Both the position numbers and the translations under genes were made by a program. A DNA stretch of 64,000 nt from Marsupella aquatica (Eukaryota > Marchantiophyta): assembly GCA_973895155.1 (NCBI GenBank), contig OZ316894.1:25978001-26042000 (forward strand). Reading direction: 5' to 3'. This document shows, in pieces, positions 34,423 to 44,096 of this stretch. A model generated the notes under the pieces. The model was not told where the DNA came from. It ran no database searches and saw nothing but the letters and a program-made list of their open reading frames with translations. Position 1 is the stretch's first letter. Each line of letters begins with the position of its first letter.

Positions 34423-36979
34423 GGGTCCGTTAATTGGGTTTCTCGGAAGACTTAAGAAGATTTGTGTAAGAACAATAGGGCCAACTTTATATGTTGGACA
34501 ACTTGTAAGAATAATAGGGATATTAATATTTTTGACTTTGTAGATGGAAGGCATACAAAGAAGTTAGGGGGTCTTTGTGTCGGACTATGTAAAGTACACG
34601 TGTCACTATGTCATTGGTACACGTGGCACACATAACATTCCCAATATATTTTCCTAATTTTTCTAATATGTTAACATGGCAAGAATTTGAGAATGATCTG
34701 GTTTTATGGGGACTCACGTTTAGGGTTTGACCGGGATTAAGTTTGAAATTTTTCTGTTTAACGTGTCTCGTTTACCTCAATTGGCCCTTGTCAGTCCCTC
34801 CCGTGTCGTTTCCCTCCACTATCCCTTTGGCCCCACCCGCTCTTTGCCTCAACAGAGTCTCTTTTGTTTGTACCTTGCAGCAAATGGCCTAAACGGGGTC
34901 TAAACCAGTTGTGCTCCTGCTTGGAGTGAAGGTCGGATCGAGCGAGAGTGTGCTCTCGACTACACTTGGAGTGAAGGTCGGATCGAGCGAGAGTGTGCTC
35001 TCGACTACACTGTTGCTGGAGTGAAGGATCGACTCCTGTTGTGCTCTCGACTGCACTGCTGCTGCGGCTGGAGTGAAGGATCGAGCTGCGTTGCTGCTGC
35101 GGCTGGAGTGAAGGATCGAGCTGCGGCTGGAGTGAAGGATCGAGCTGCGGCTGGAGTGAAGGATCGAGCTGCGTTGCTGCTGCGGCTGGAGTGAAGGATC
35201 AAGCAAGATTTCTCGGAGAAGGATCGAGCTGCGTTGCTGCTGCGGCTGGAGTGAAAGATCAAGCAAGAGTTCTCGGCGAAGGATCGAGCGAAGGAGTGAA
35301 GGGGAGAGCGAGAGTGAAGGGGAGAGCGAGAGTTCTCGGCGAAGGATCGAGCGAAGGATCGAGTGAAGCGCTGCTACTTGGAGTGAAGGGGAGAGCGAGA
35401 GTGTTGCGCTCTCGGCTGTGCTGTTGCCGTTGCTGCTTGAAGTGAAGGATCGACCAAGAGTTCCTGGCTGCGCTGCTGTTTAGAGTGAAGGGGAGAGCGA
35501 GACATCTCAGCTGCGCTGCTGCTTAGAGTGAAGGGGAGAGCGAGACTTCTCAGTTGCGTGCGCTGATTAGAGTGAAGGAGAGAGCGAGACTTCTCAGTTG
35601 CGTGTGCTGATTAGAGTGAAGGGGAGAGCGACACTTTGCAGCTGCGCTGCTGCTTGAAGTGAACCCGGGAGTGAAGGGGAGAGCGAGACTTTGTAGCTGC
35701 GCTGCTGCTTGAAGTGAACCCGGGAGTGAAGGATCGAGCAAGAGTGTTGCGCTTCGGGAGGTGGGTGTCGAGAGTGTTGCATTGCTGCTTTCTAAAACGG
35801 GAGCTGCTAGCTTGCTGAAACGGGAGGTGGCTACTGCAGGGAGTGTTGCGATATCTCAAACCGGAGTGCCAGGATTGGAGCTGCATTGCTGCGTTGCTCA
35901 ATCGGGAGGTAGGCGCTGCCTACTTTGACGATCGTACTTGCTTGCTTGCTACTATTTGACGCCCAAATCTATCACGCATGGCACACCTAGAGTCGATCTG
36001 GTAGCGGTCATAGACGAGGAAGCACCTGATCTGCCCGTTTAGCTTTTCAGCTATAAAATTCCTGTTCTGAGCTCCGTGAATGGCGATAAGCTCTTTGAGT
36101 ATTTTGTCCTCCAGAGCTCGCCATGCCCTCGCAGATAAGGTTTGGAGCCACTACTGAGATCCAGCTCCAACTTCCCAGCCGAATACTAGCTCAGTATTGT
36201 CGTCATTTGTCTCGACGTTGTCCATACTCATCTCTCCTTCTGTGTCCGCATCGACGACTTGACGCACATGTTTTTTGGATGCATCGTTAGAGTAACCGCG
36301 AGTACAGGTCTCCAATGATTGCACTTGCCATGATTGACCACCTTACATGATCTCCATCCATGGGCTGGACCCCAGGAAAAAAATCATGTAACTTGACTTC
36401 TGTCGTCCCCCACACACCCGCACAAATCTGGTTCTCTATTACATGCCTTGGTGTCCCGTTGGCTGGTTCCTGCAATTTTCTTTAAGTCATCTAGAAGAGA
36501 AGACTTCTTTAAGTGTTTACTCAGCCAGGGGGGACCACAGCCTCCAGCCATACTGGGTGGCGGGCCTGGTCAAGACGTGGATGACGCTCGTGCTTGATTT
36601 TAAATTCTCTTTTGTTTCTCAAGCTTCTGGGCAAGGGCATTACCATTCTGGATTCTGAACTTGATCCTATTCAGGTTAGCTATTCAGGTCTGTTGAGCGA
36701 TTGGGTTATTATTTTATTGCTGTAGTAACATGCATGGCCAATTGGTTGTCTTCATGTAATGGGAAGTTTTTGAAACTTAGAAATTGAATGGTGGTTTCAA
36801 TTTTGTTCACAGGTTGCAAAAGGAATTGTAGAGGTTGTCATCAGCGCTTGCAGCAGTGAGCACCAACACTTGCGGTGAAGCAGTTTGCTAGAACACATAG
36901 TGTACCTAGTGAATTGTAAGTTGCCTGTCATTGCACGTCTAATCGTCTGGCCATTCACCGAGTATAAAAAAATAGTGCC
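34423..36979 (+). other. element 2 leader region
   Basis: About 2.5 kb, AT-rich to 34,890, then the GTGAAGG minisatellite, then unique sequence with no domain in any frame. GTACACGTGTCAC and GTACACGTGGCAC at 34,595-34,630 are paired G-box-like words; element 1 has ACACGTGTC and CCACGTGGCCC at the matching place (27,300-27,335). These are candidate promoter elements. Confidence 0.5.
34915..35790 (+). repeat. minisatellite of GTGAAGG units in element 2 leader
   Basis: About 870 bp of nested repeats built on GGAGTGAAGGATCGAGC and GGAGTGAAGGGGAGAGCGAG, with CTGCGTTGCTGCTGCGG inserts. Higher-order periods of about 45-70 bp are visible. Open frames through it are repeat artefacts. Confidence 0.85.
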
Positions 36980-37378
36980 ATGGCTATATTGGGCATTACA
37001 TTAGAAGCGAATTATGAGAAGCTCCTTCTGCAGCATCCAGATGAATGCTGCTGGTGTGAACCTTGTGTCAAGTGCAGGGTTGGTGATGGGAATTTTGAAT
37101 GGTTCCATTGCTTCTGCTTGAAAATGCGTGGAAGGCTTGTTACTAGGACATACATGGGAAAGCATGGCAAAGTTGTCACACGTCGTTGGAAGTGCTCTTG
37201 TATAAGGCCAACCATTTGGCCTCAAAATGAGTGTCTTTTACGCAAGATTGTCATCCCGGACACGCTTGACATTGTAGTCCCTGATAGTATTCCACATTCA
37301 ACTGAGCTTGATATTGTAGCCCCAGATAGTATATCAGATCAAGCTAAGGTTACAACCCATGGATGCTTGACATTGTAG
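36980..37378 (+). CDS. small Cys-rich open frame in element 2
   Basis: 132 codons from MAILGITLEANYEK. The first 85 residues hold CCWC, CVKC, CFC and CSC, spaced like a zinc-binding or SWIM-like module, and are non-repetitive. The tail contains an internal repeat (LDIVVPDS, LDIVAPDS). It may be the first coding exon of the PHD gene, since a splice acceptor TTGCAG lies just before 37,690. I see no counterpart in element 1. Function unknown. Confidence 0.4.
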   Translation: MAILGITLEANYEKLLLQHPDECCWCEPCVKCRVGDGNFEWFHCFCLKMRGRLVTRTYMGKHGKVVTRRWKCSCIRPTIWPQNECLLRKIVIPDTLDIVVPDSIPHSTELDIVAPDSISDQAKVTTHGCLTL

Positions 37379-37694
37379 TCCTTGATAGTACATGGATGCG
37401 TTGTTCATATATGACTAGGCCTTTGTTTGCAAGGCTGCAATTGTACCATCCATGATATATGAGAATATTTTTCATTCCCATTATGTGGCAAAGTTTTGCA
37501 AGCTGGCATTGTATTTATGTATGTCTTGGTTGGTGGGTGTTCAGGTTGCACTGTGTAGTTGACTTCATCTGGGAGGGAGGTTTGCAGATCATTGGAGCAG
37601 GTGCTATGATTAACCTTATCTTTGTCTATGGATTGCTCACTATCATCATGTCCCCCTCATATGTGATGTGCTTTGTGATGATTGCAGTTGAACC

Positions 37695-38369
37695 ATGCCG
37701 ACAAGGACTTCAAACATAAAGAAAGCAACACAGTCCTCTGACAGAGGAGCCTCTTTGGAAGAGGTATTGCGTATTCCGTTGTTCTCTGAGCAAGAGATTC
37801 TACAAACTAGCCCTCATGTTTGTGCAATTTGTGAGCATGGTGGGAAGTTGGTAATTTGTGATGGGCCATGTCACAGGCAATTTCATTATGTGGTTGGAGA
37901 TGAAGCCCCTAATGACTCTTGCCCCTGTGTAGTCCTTCCCCTCCATCATGGAGGGAAGCCATGGTTTTGCCCAAATTGTAACCAGGACCAGGCCATGTGT
38001 TATGGGTGCCGCACTGTGGGACCGTCACCTACAATTGTGCGAAAATGCTCTGATCATTTTTGTGTACGATTTTATTGCTTTGGGTGTTTGGTAGCTGATG
38101 CAAAGTCCTGCCCACTGCATACATGTGTGACATGTTATCAGAGTCTTGAGGGTCAGATGGTCAAGAACATGGTACAATGTCTACGATGTCCAAATGCCTG
38201 GCATACAGATTGTCTCCAGATGATCAAAAGCAAAGGGTTCGCTCATGATAGGGACATCTGGGACCATGAAGCACATGGACAACAGCGACAGATGTTTTAT
38301 TGCCCCCGTCATCCTATTGATCCACACCTCAAGACTCCAATCAGGGACCACATTTCATGGCTCCAATGA
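37695..38369 (+). CDS. element 2 accessory protein with EDM2/NSD-like PHD fingers
   Basis: 224 aa. VCAICEHGGKLVICDGPCHR with QFHYVVG is a classic PHD start. It is followed by CPNC, CYGC, a CSDHFCVRFYCFGC block, CPLHTC, CVTC, CLRC, and WHTDC. The order and spacing of Cys/His match the element 1 gene and resemble EDM2 and NSD PHD modules. It lies 495 bp upstream of the transposase. Conservation of the zinc ligands between two diverged copies argues for a selected function. Confidence 0.78.
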   Translation: MPTRTSNIKKATQSSDRGASLEEVLRIPLFSEQEILQTSPHVCAICEHGGKLVICDGPCHRQFHYVVGDEAPNDSCPCVVLPLHHGGKPWFCPNCNQDQAMCYGCRTVGPSPTIVRKCSDHFCVRFYCFGCLVADAKSCPLHTCVTCYQSLEGQMVKNMVQCLRCPNAWHTDCLQMIKSKGFAHDRDIWDHEAHGQQRQMFYCPRHPIDPHLKTPIRDHISWLQ

Positions 38370-38864
38370 TCTGAATAATGAACAAACCTATTACTTAGGT
38401 TTCAACGTCTTAGTGGGGTATGAGCAAGGCACATACTTAAGGTGCATCATGGGTGGTAGTACCCAATTTTATTAGTGTTGACATTTTGTCATAATTAAGG
38501 TCACTAATAGTGCTGCATTTTGATGAGCAGAAGCACTAAACTTCGGGAATTGTTAGAAAAGCAGGCGAAAAGGATATTTTGTCCAAAGATATTTTATCCA
38601 ACTTTAGCGGTATATCATGATTTTCACTGAATACATTTGCATGTATGATGGATTGCATTATAAAGTGTTTTGGCCTATTAGCACTTCTATTGTTAAATGT
38701 ATGCTGACATTATGTACATTACATGAGAATGTGTATGTTGTCATTGCATCTCTTGAAGATCCTAATGTGTTTCCCTTGTGTGTATTTCAAATGTATTTGT
38801 GCAGGTCTTTCTGTTATCAACTCCAAAAGCAATGGTGCTATGCATGTTCTAGATTTGTATTGCA

Positions 38865-41800
38865 ATGGCAGCCCCTAAACCCAACTCTGTTAAATTAATA
38901 CGCAAAGTTGGGGATGACAAGGCTGATTTACCAATTTGTGTTTTGTCATTCAAAGAAGGACACACCCTACATGATTTTAGGGCTCGTATTGCCTCTACTC
39001 TAGACTTTGACTTTGATTTTTGGGATGAGAGACTTCCTGGTCGAGTGAAACTTGTACATGAGAAATTAATTGATCTGTCTGAGCTGGATGGAAGAGTTAT
39101 TGTTGTACAACAAGAACTTGGAGATGGTGGGAGGATCCCACCAGTACCCTGTCATCCTTGCACTCCTGCATCATTGGGTCCAAATACTGGGACACCACAA
39201 CTGGGGCCAACGGCACTAGCACCCTCCCCTGTAAGGGCTTCTTTTGAGTCACAATTGATGGGAGATGTCCCATCAAAGCTATGGAAAGATGAGTGGATGA
39301 GGTTAGAGAAATGGGTACATAAGAAGGGTTATGGTGATCACAATTGGAGAATTCGTACCTGGGATGAGGGGACAGATGTTCGAGGGCATCTGGAGTGTCT
39401 TGAATGTAGGGAAACTTATGGCAATGCAGACAACTCTCAGAACCCTAAATCCATCTCCAATTGCTTTAGTAATTTTAAGACCAAACACTTGGTCTTCAAT
39501 AAGCACAAGGATAACTATTGTCGGAGAAGGGGCATTCCTTCTACTTTGGTTCAGGTAGCAGACATCTCTGAGAAGCCAGAATATGATCATGCAGACGCCA
39601 TCAAAGTAGGTGTTGAGATAGTTCAACGATTGAATGCTGAGCTTGGGGATGATGGCAAACTATTCTCTATTGTTCCTGATCCCAGTACTCCTGAGTATGT
39701 AAACAGGTCTTTCCTGTTTAAGGTTCGATGTACTGTCTGTGGAATGCTTCACACTGACTTGTGCCCCAAGAAGCTTACCTTGGAGCCCAATTTGAGGACA
39801 CACTTAGTGAGTCGAGATCACTTGGATGCATTGGAGACTAGGCATGACACAAAAATGCTTGCCTTGAGGTCTGGGAAGAGGGGCAGGCCAAAGAGGACTG
39901 ATTCTAGGGACCTACATCCTGGTCAGAGCGGGATTTTGAAGTTCTTTAAAGATGATGGGTCCCGGACAGGCAGCAGTTCAGGTTCAGGTTCAGGTGTGTG
40001 TGAATCTGTTGATCTTGGTCTGAGTTTGCTTTGCTGGGGATTATGGGTAGAGAGAGGTGTGCCTCGACTGTTATGGAAGGGTATATCTTATGATATTTCT
40101 GGCATTTTAGATGATCAGTCTGGGGGAATTACATGGCATTGTGAGCCAAGTTGTTGCTTGGATGTTTTCCATCCAAGTAGAGAGAGTGTTGTGAGTATAG
40201 CAGGCTGTTTTAGACACAAGGATTGCTTGAGGTTATCACAGAATGGAGGAGGATTTGAAAATCTAACTTGTAGTGAATGTGATTCTATAACACTAGAAGA
40301 TGATTTTCGTGGACGGGTGCACAGGGAAGCGGAAGCAGTAGTCCACAGAGGGAGCCGAACCACTGCTGGTGGTATACGTTTGGATTATTTGACCAACACA
40401 GAGTTAAGAGATCAAGTGCACAACCTGAACTCTGTGCGACGAAAAGAGCGTTGGTTGTTAGCTTTGCAGGCTCAGAAAGTATGTGCCTTGAGCACCAGGA
40501 AACGAAAACTAGAGGAGTTGTTAGGAGTTGCAGCAGACAGGAAGGATTTGAGATTGTTTCTTAGGAGTATTTTGAATGGACACAGGAATGGTGCATTTGG
40601 TGGTAAGGAGGGTTTGTGGGATTTCTTGAAGGATGTAGCTCGCAATTTAGGCAGGAAGCCAAAAGGTAATCGTTACAGTAATAGGACTCGAGCTATTGCT
40701 CAGGCTATGTTCCAATTTGGGGGCCGTCAAGTTGCTCATTGTTTTGCACGAAACTTGACAGCCCCTAGCCTTGTGACCCTAAAACGTGATAGAGCAAAAC
40801 TCACACCTTTTCGAACCGGGTTACGGAAGGAAACCTTTCAGGAGATTGCTAGAGTGTTGTCTGCTGCAAAGCACTCATTGGGCATTGAGGGGGATGTGCC
40901 TGTTATCTTTGCTGAGGATGAAACAAGGATCAAAGAACGCCCTAGGTAATTGGAACTGGACATTTTTCCAATTGTTTTTTTAATGACTTTACAAGTAGCA
41001 CTTGGCTGGAATTGCTGTGATATTGAAAAATTGCATGTCTGTGTTTCAGGTGGGAGGCAAAGTATGATACTCTCATTGGTTTCTGTGGACCTTCAGAGCA
41101 GCATGTATGCTCCTATGGTTTGGAAATTCTAGTTGGTGAAGGTGATGAGGGGTATGATAAAATTGTAAGTACATTTGAACAATGCCCCAAGTGCATGTAT
41201 GCCCGAGTTGTGATTGTGAATCCTCTGCATGAGTCCTTACCTAAATTGGCTGTGTGTGCACTTCCAACTTGTAATAAGTTCACAGCTTCTTGGGTACGAG
41301 AGCATTGGGTCCAGTTAAAGGCTTTTTGGGATGAATATTGTAGAGCTATGGTAGGCCCTTTGCTTGGACATGCTAGTGATGGTGATGCACGTCGCCGAAA
41401 GCTGATGCTGGAAGATTACAGAGGGCAGAATGGATCATACCCAAGGTACGGAGTTGGGTGGGAAGGGTGGACATACTCTATTTCAATTCTACCAAATGGA
41501 GATTTGTATGGCTTTGGTGACCAAGACCAACCTCATAATGGGAAAAAGATGATAAACCCCTTAGACAGAGTGTCTTCTTTACTGGTGCTAGGAGATCAAC
41601 ATGCATCTTTATCTTATGTAGCTAATGTCTACAATCATTATCCAATTCATGAACATGGCATGGCTTGGGATGATGTGAATAGGACTGACCGGCAGAATTG
41701 GGCAGGTCCACAACGAATAGCAGCAAGAAGAGTGCAGCAATGTCTGAAAGATATGTATGAGAGGAGAGATGTACAACATGAACGAAGTTTAGGAACTCAG

Positions 41801-43441
41801 TTGTACTTGGAGATTTGTGCAGATTACTTAGATATTTTCTTTTCTCCAGTTCATGATTTGAGGTCCCGTATTGTGTTAGCATCCAAGGTTTCATTCTTTC
41901 TACGTTTGTGGAGATTGTGGTTGAGGTTTGGTGACCATTCAGTGGGTGGGAACTTTGCAGCACACACTGAGAAAGACATGATGTCTATTCAGGCTTTTCA
42001 TGATGTTAACATGTCATGTCATTTCATTGTGCTGTTAATTTGTGCCTTTCGAGATAAGTTCCCACATCTAGGTGTTCCCTTCCACTTGCTAGGTTCAGAT
42101 TGTTGTGAGATTTTCTTCAGCAAGGTAGGAGGCATGAGTGGCCATGAGCGGAATTATGATTTTGGCTCTCTATTGGATAGTGCTGTTGGACTGAACCGGC
42201 TTGCTGCCCTAGAATATGGACCAGAAGGCTTGAAGATAGGTCGTTCACATAAGAAACAAGATCATGTATGGGGGAAGATTCATCCTATAGGGGAAGGGGA
42301 GGAAGCACCAAATCTACTTGACTATTCTCTCATTGAGACTAATGAATTAGTGGTTGCAGCCCTTAAAGAAGGTTTTGTTGCTGCTAAGGATCTTATGCAT
42401 CAATTGCAGATGTCTCCACGAAGTTCCTTACCAGCAGCTAGAAAGAGATGGTGGACATGTCCTTGGGTTGTGGAAAGTGAGACCTGGCCACTAGAGGTGG
42501 TTCTGAAGGAAGCAATTGTTTGCAATGATTCTGAGGAGCAAGTAGAGCACCAACCACCAAACATAGGTCCTCGCCCAACTGGAGATTTTCATGAATTGGA
42601 AGATCCTGAGGATGATCTGAATAGAATAGATGCATGGTTAACAGAACCAGATCCCATTGTTGTTCCTGAGATGCATTCAGATGATGTACACAGAGATGAT
42701 ATACAGTTTGATGTAGACCCCTCAGATGAGCTTGAGACATTAGGTCATGAAGTTCGGCATGTGTTTGGATCAGTTGTCCATGCTGTAACTAATGTACAGA
42801 ATCGTACCAAGGTAGTGCCTACTGTTACTTATGAAGGCAAGGTGATTTACAAATCCACTCTGGTAAGCCAGTTGGTAGGAAATCCGCATTTGTCAAAAGA
42901 TAGGCTGACAAGGGTGAAACAAGTGCTATACTATAGTACTGGCAAGAGAAAAGTGCAAGAAGTCAATCCTAACTCATGTTTTGTTGATGTTGGCACTGAT
43001 TGTGCAATTGCATTTGAGTCTGATGATAGTCCTGCTCCAAGTACTAGATCTGGAAAAAGAAAGGGAGGAAAGAATAAGGTTGTGGTGGAGGCAATCTCAG
43101 CAGGTAAGAAATATTTTTGGTTGGGTCGGATTGTCCAAATGAGACAGAAGTATGGCAGTAGGTGGGGCAATTGTCGGTCACCAATTGATTTGATGGATAG
43201 GCCAACTCCACTTGCAGGGCAATCAGGTAACATTTGTGAACTGTTGTTAAATTGGTATAGTCCTATTGGTAAGAGCAAAAGTGAATTCAGATATGATACC
43301 ACTGATTTGAAATGGATGGATATTGAAATGGTCATTGCTAGTGTTAGTTTAACCATGAAAGAAGGGGTTATGGATCGTATCTATGTGTTGGATCCAATAG
43401 ATAGACGTGCTTTGGATCAGTATCTTCAAACAATGGTATGA
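38865..43441 (+). CDS. element 2 transposase-like protein, 1,490 aa, two exons
   Basis: Exon 1 is 38,865-40,945 (MAAPKPNSV), exon 2 is 41,050-43,441. The GT-AG intron has the same place and phase as in element 1, and the joined length divides by three. Domain order is identical: FDFDFWDERLPGR; CLEC finger; CTVC finger; AT-hook RGRPKR; CSEC pair; KERWLLALQAQKVCALSTRKRKLEELLGVAADR-like helical block (conserved in both copies); then AEDET, SDGDARRR and DCCEIFFSK as candidate catalytic acids. The most variable part is the acidic linker in exon 2. No stop or frameshift is seen, so the gene may be functional. Family assignment is open. Confidence 0.87.
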
Positions 43442-43454
43442 ATATCATGTTACT

Positions 43455-43534
43455 GTTTAGTTTTTGAGAGTCTGTATATATGTTTTATTTTGTTGTTTAG
43501 TTTTTGAGAGTCTGTATATATGTTTTATTTTGTT
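43455..43534 (+). repeat. 40-bp tandem duplication in element 2 3' UTR
   Basis: GTTTAGTTTTTGAGAGTCTG... occurs twice, 43,455-43,494 and 43,495-43,534, without differences. Perfect identity implies a recent duplication. Confidence 0.9.
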
Positions 43535-43567
43535 AATATTAGTGGGTGTAGTGGGATAGGATAGGGG

Positions 43568-43626
43568 GTGACGGATTGGCAACTTGAGATCCTTTCTCAA
43601 TTAGGGGTTCAATTCCCCTCCGTCAC
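43568..43626 (+). ncRNA. tRNA-like structure without D-arm, element 2
   Basis: Acceptor stem GTGACGG/CCGTCAC (43,568-43,574 with 43,620-43,626); 9-nt linker; anticodon stem TTGAG/CTCAA with 7-nt loop ATCCTTT (CCT at the anticodon position, T before it); TT; T-stem AGGGG/CCCCT with loop TTCAATT. Compared with element 1, acceptor pairs 4 and 6 change from G-C to A-T and A-T to G-C, with both sides changed. A GGGATAGG...TAGGGGG lead precedes both copies. It lies 126 bp downstream of the transposase stop. Confidence 0.78.
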
Positions 43627-44041
43627 ATGTTACATCTCTCAACATAAGTTTTAAATGGAGTATGGATGGAGCATGGGATTGGTGATCAATGGGTGGAATG
43701 GATTATTTATGTTGTGACCTTAAAGGCCATCCCACTTATGCACGTAAGGTTTATATTGGGATGACCTTTTAGGTACACAATATAAATGATGCATTGAAAT
43801 GATCAAAGTTTAAGGTCGACAAAGGTGCAAGAACTGTTGCAGGGCGTGCCATGTCTGACATACGACTTCACAAGGTACTGACATAGACTTATCTTTTCTT
43901 TCTAGGCATTTTATATTGATATGTGACACTTTACTTCACAAATTATAGGGGCAATACAATTTGGATTTTAGACTCTTAGAAGAAAGAAAGAGGGAGGAAA
44001 AAAAAATTTCAACTTAATAAGTATGGGGGTCTAGGCATGAA

Positions 44042-44096
44042 AACGTCGCAGGTGATGGGGGGGTCCTCCATATAGTGAGACCCCCGAGACTGTGAT
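44042..44096 (+). repeat. element 2 right (3') TIR with target duplication
   Basis: Read inward: CTCGGGGGTCTCA, CTATATGGAGGACC, ATCACCTGCGACGTTTT. Duplication ACTGTGAT at 44,089-44,096. The kinase frame crosses into the element here and stops at 44,009. Confidence 0.92.

Larger units (their letters stand above)
34373..44088 (+). mobile_element. nested element 2: same unassigned DNA transposon family, 9,716 bp
   Basis: Inserted in the kinase gene with the 8-bp duplication ACTGTGAT (34,365-34,372 and 44,089-44,096). Both ends read inward start CTCGGGGGTCTCA; second blocks ATCACGTGCGACG and ATCACCTGCGACG follow. Orientation is opposite to element 1. Layout rightward: minisatellite leader, small Cys-rich frame, PHD gene, two-exon transposase, tRNA-like structure, 3' end. 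The proteins are clearly diverged from element 1, yet all main frames are open, so the two copies are separate lineages of one family. Confidence 0.93.

Noticed and set aside
34889-35901. Ser/Leu-rich open frames in the GTGAAGG minisatellite
   Set aside because: All are translations of the repeat unit in several frames.
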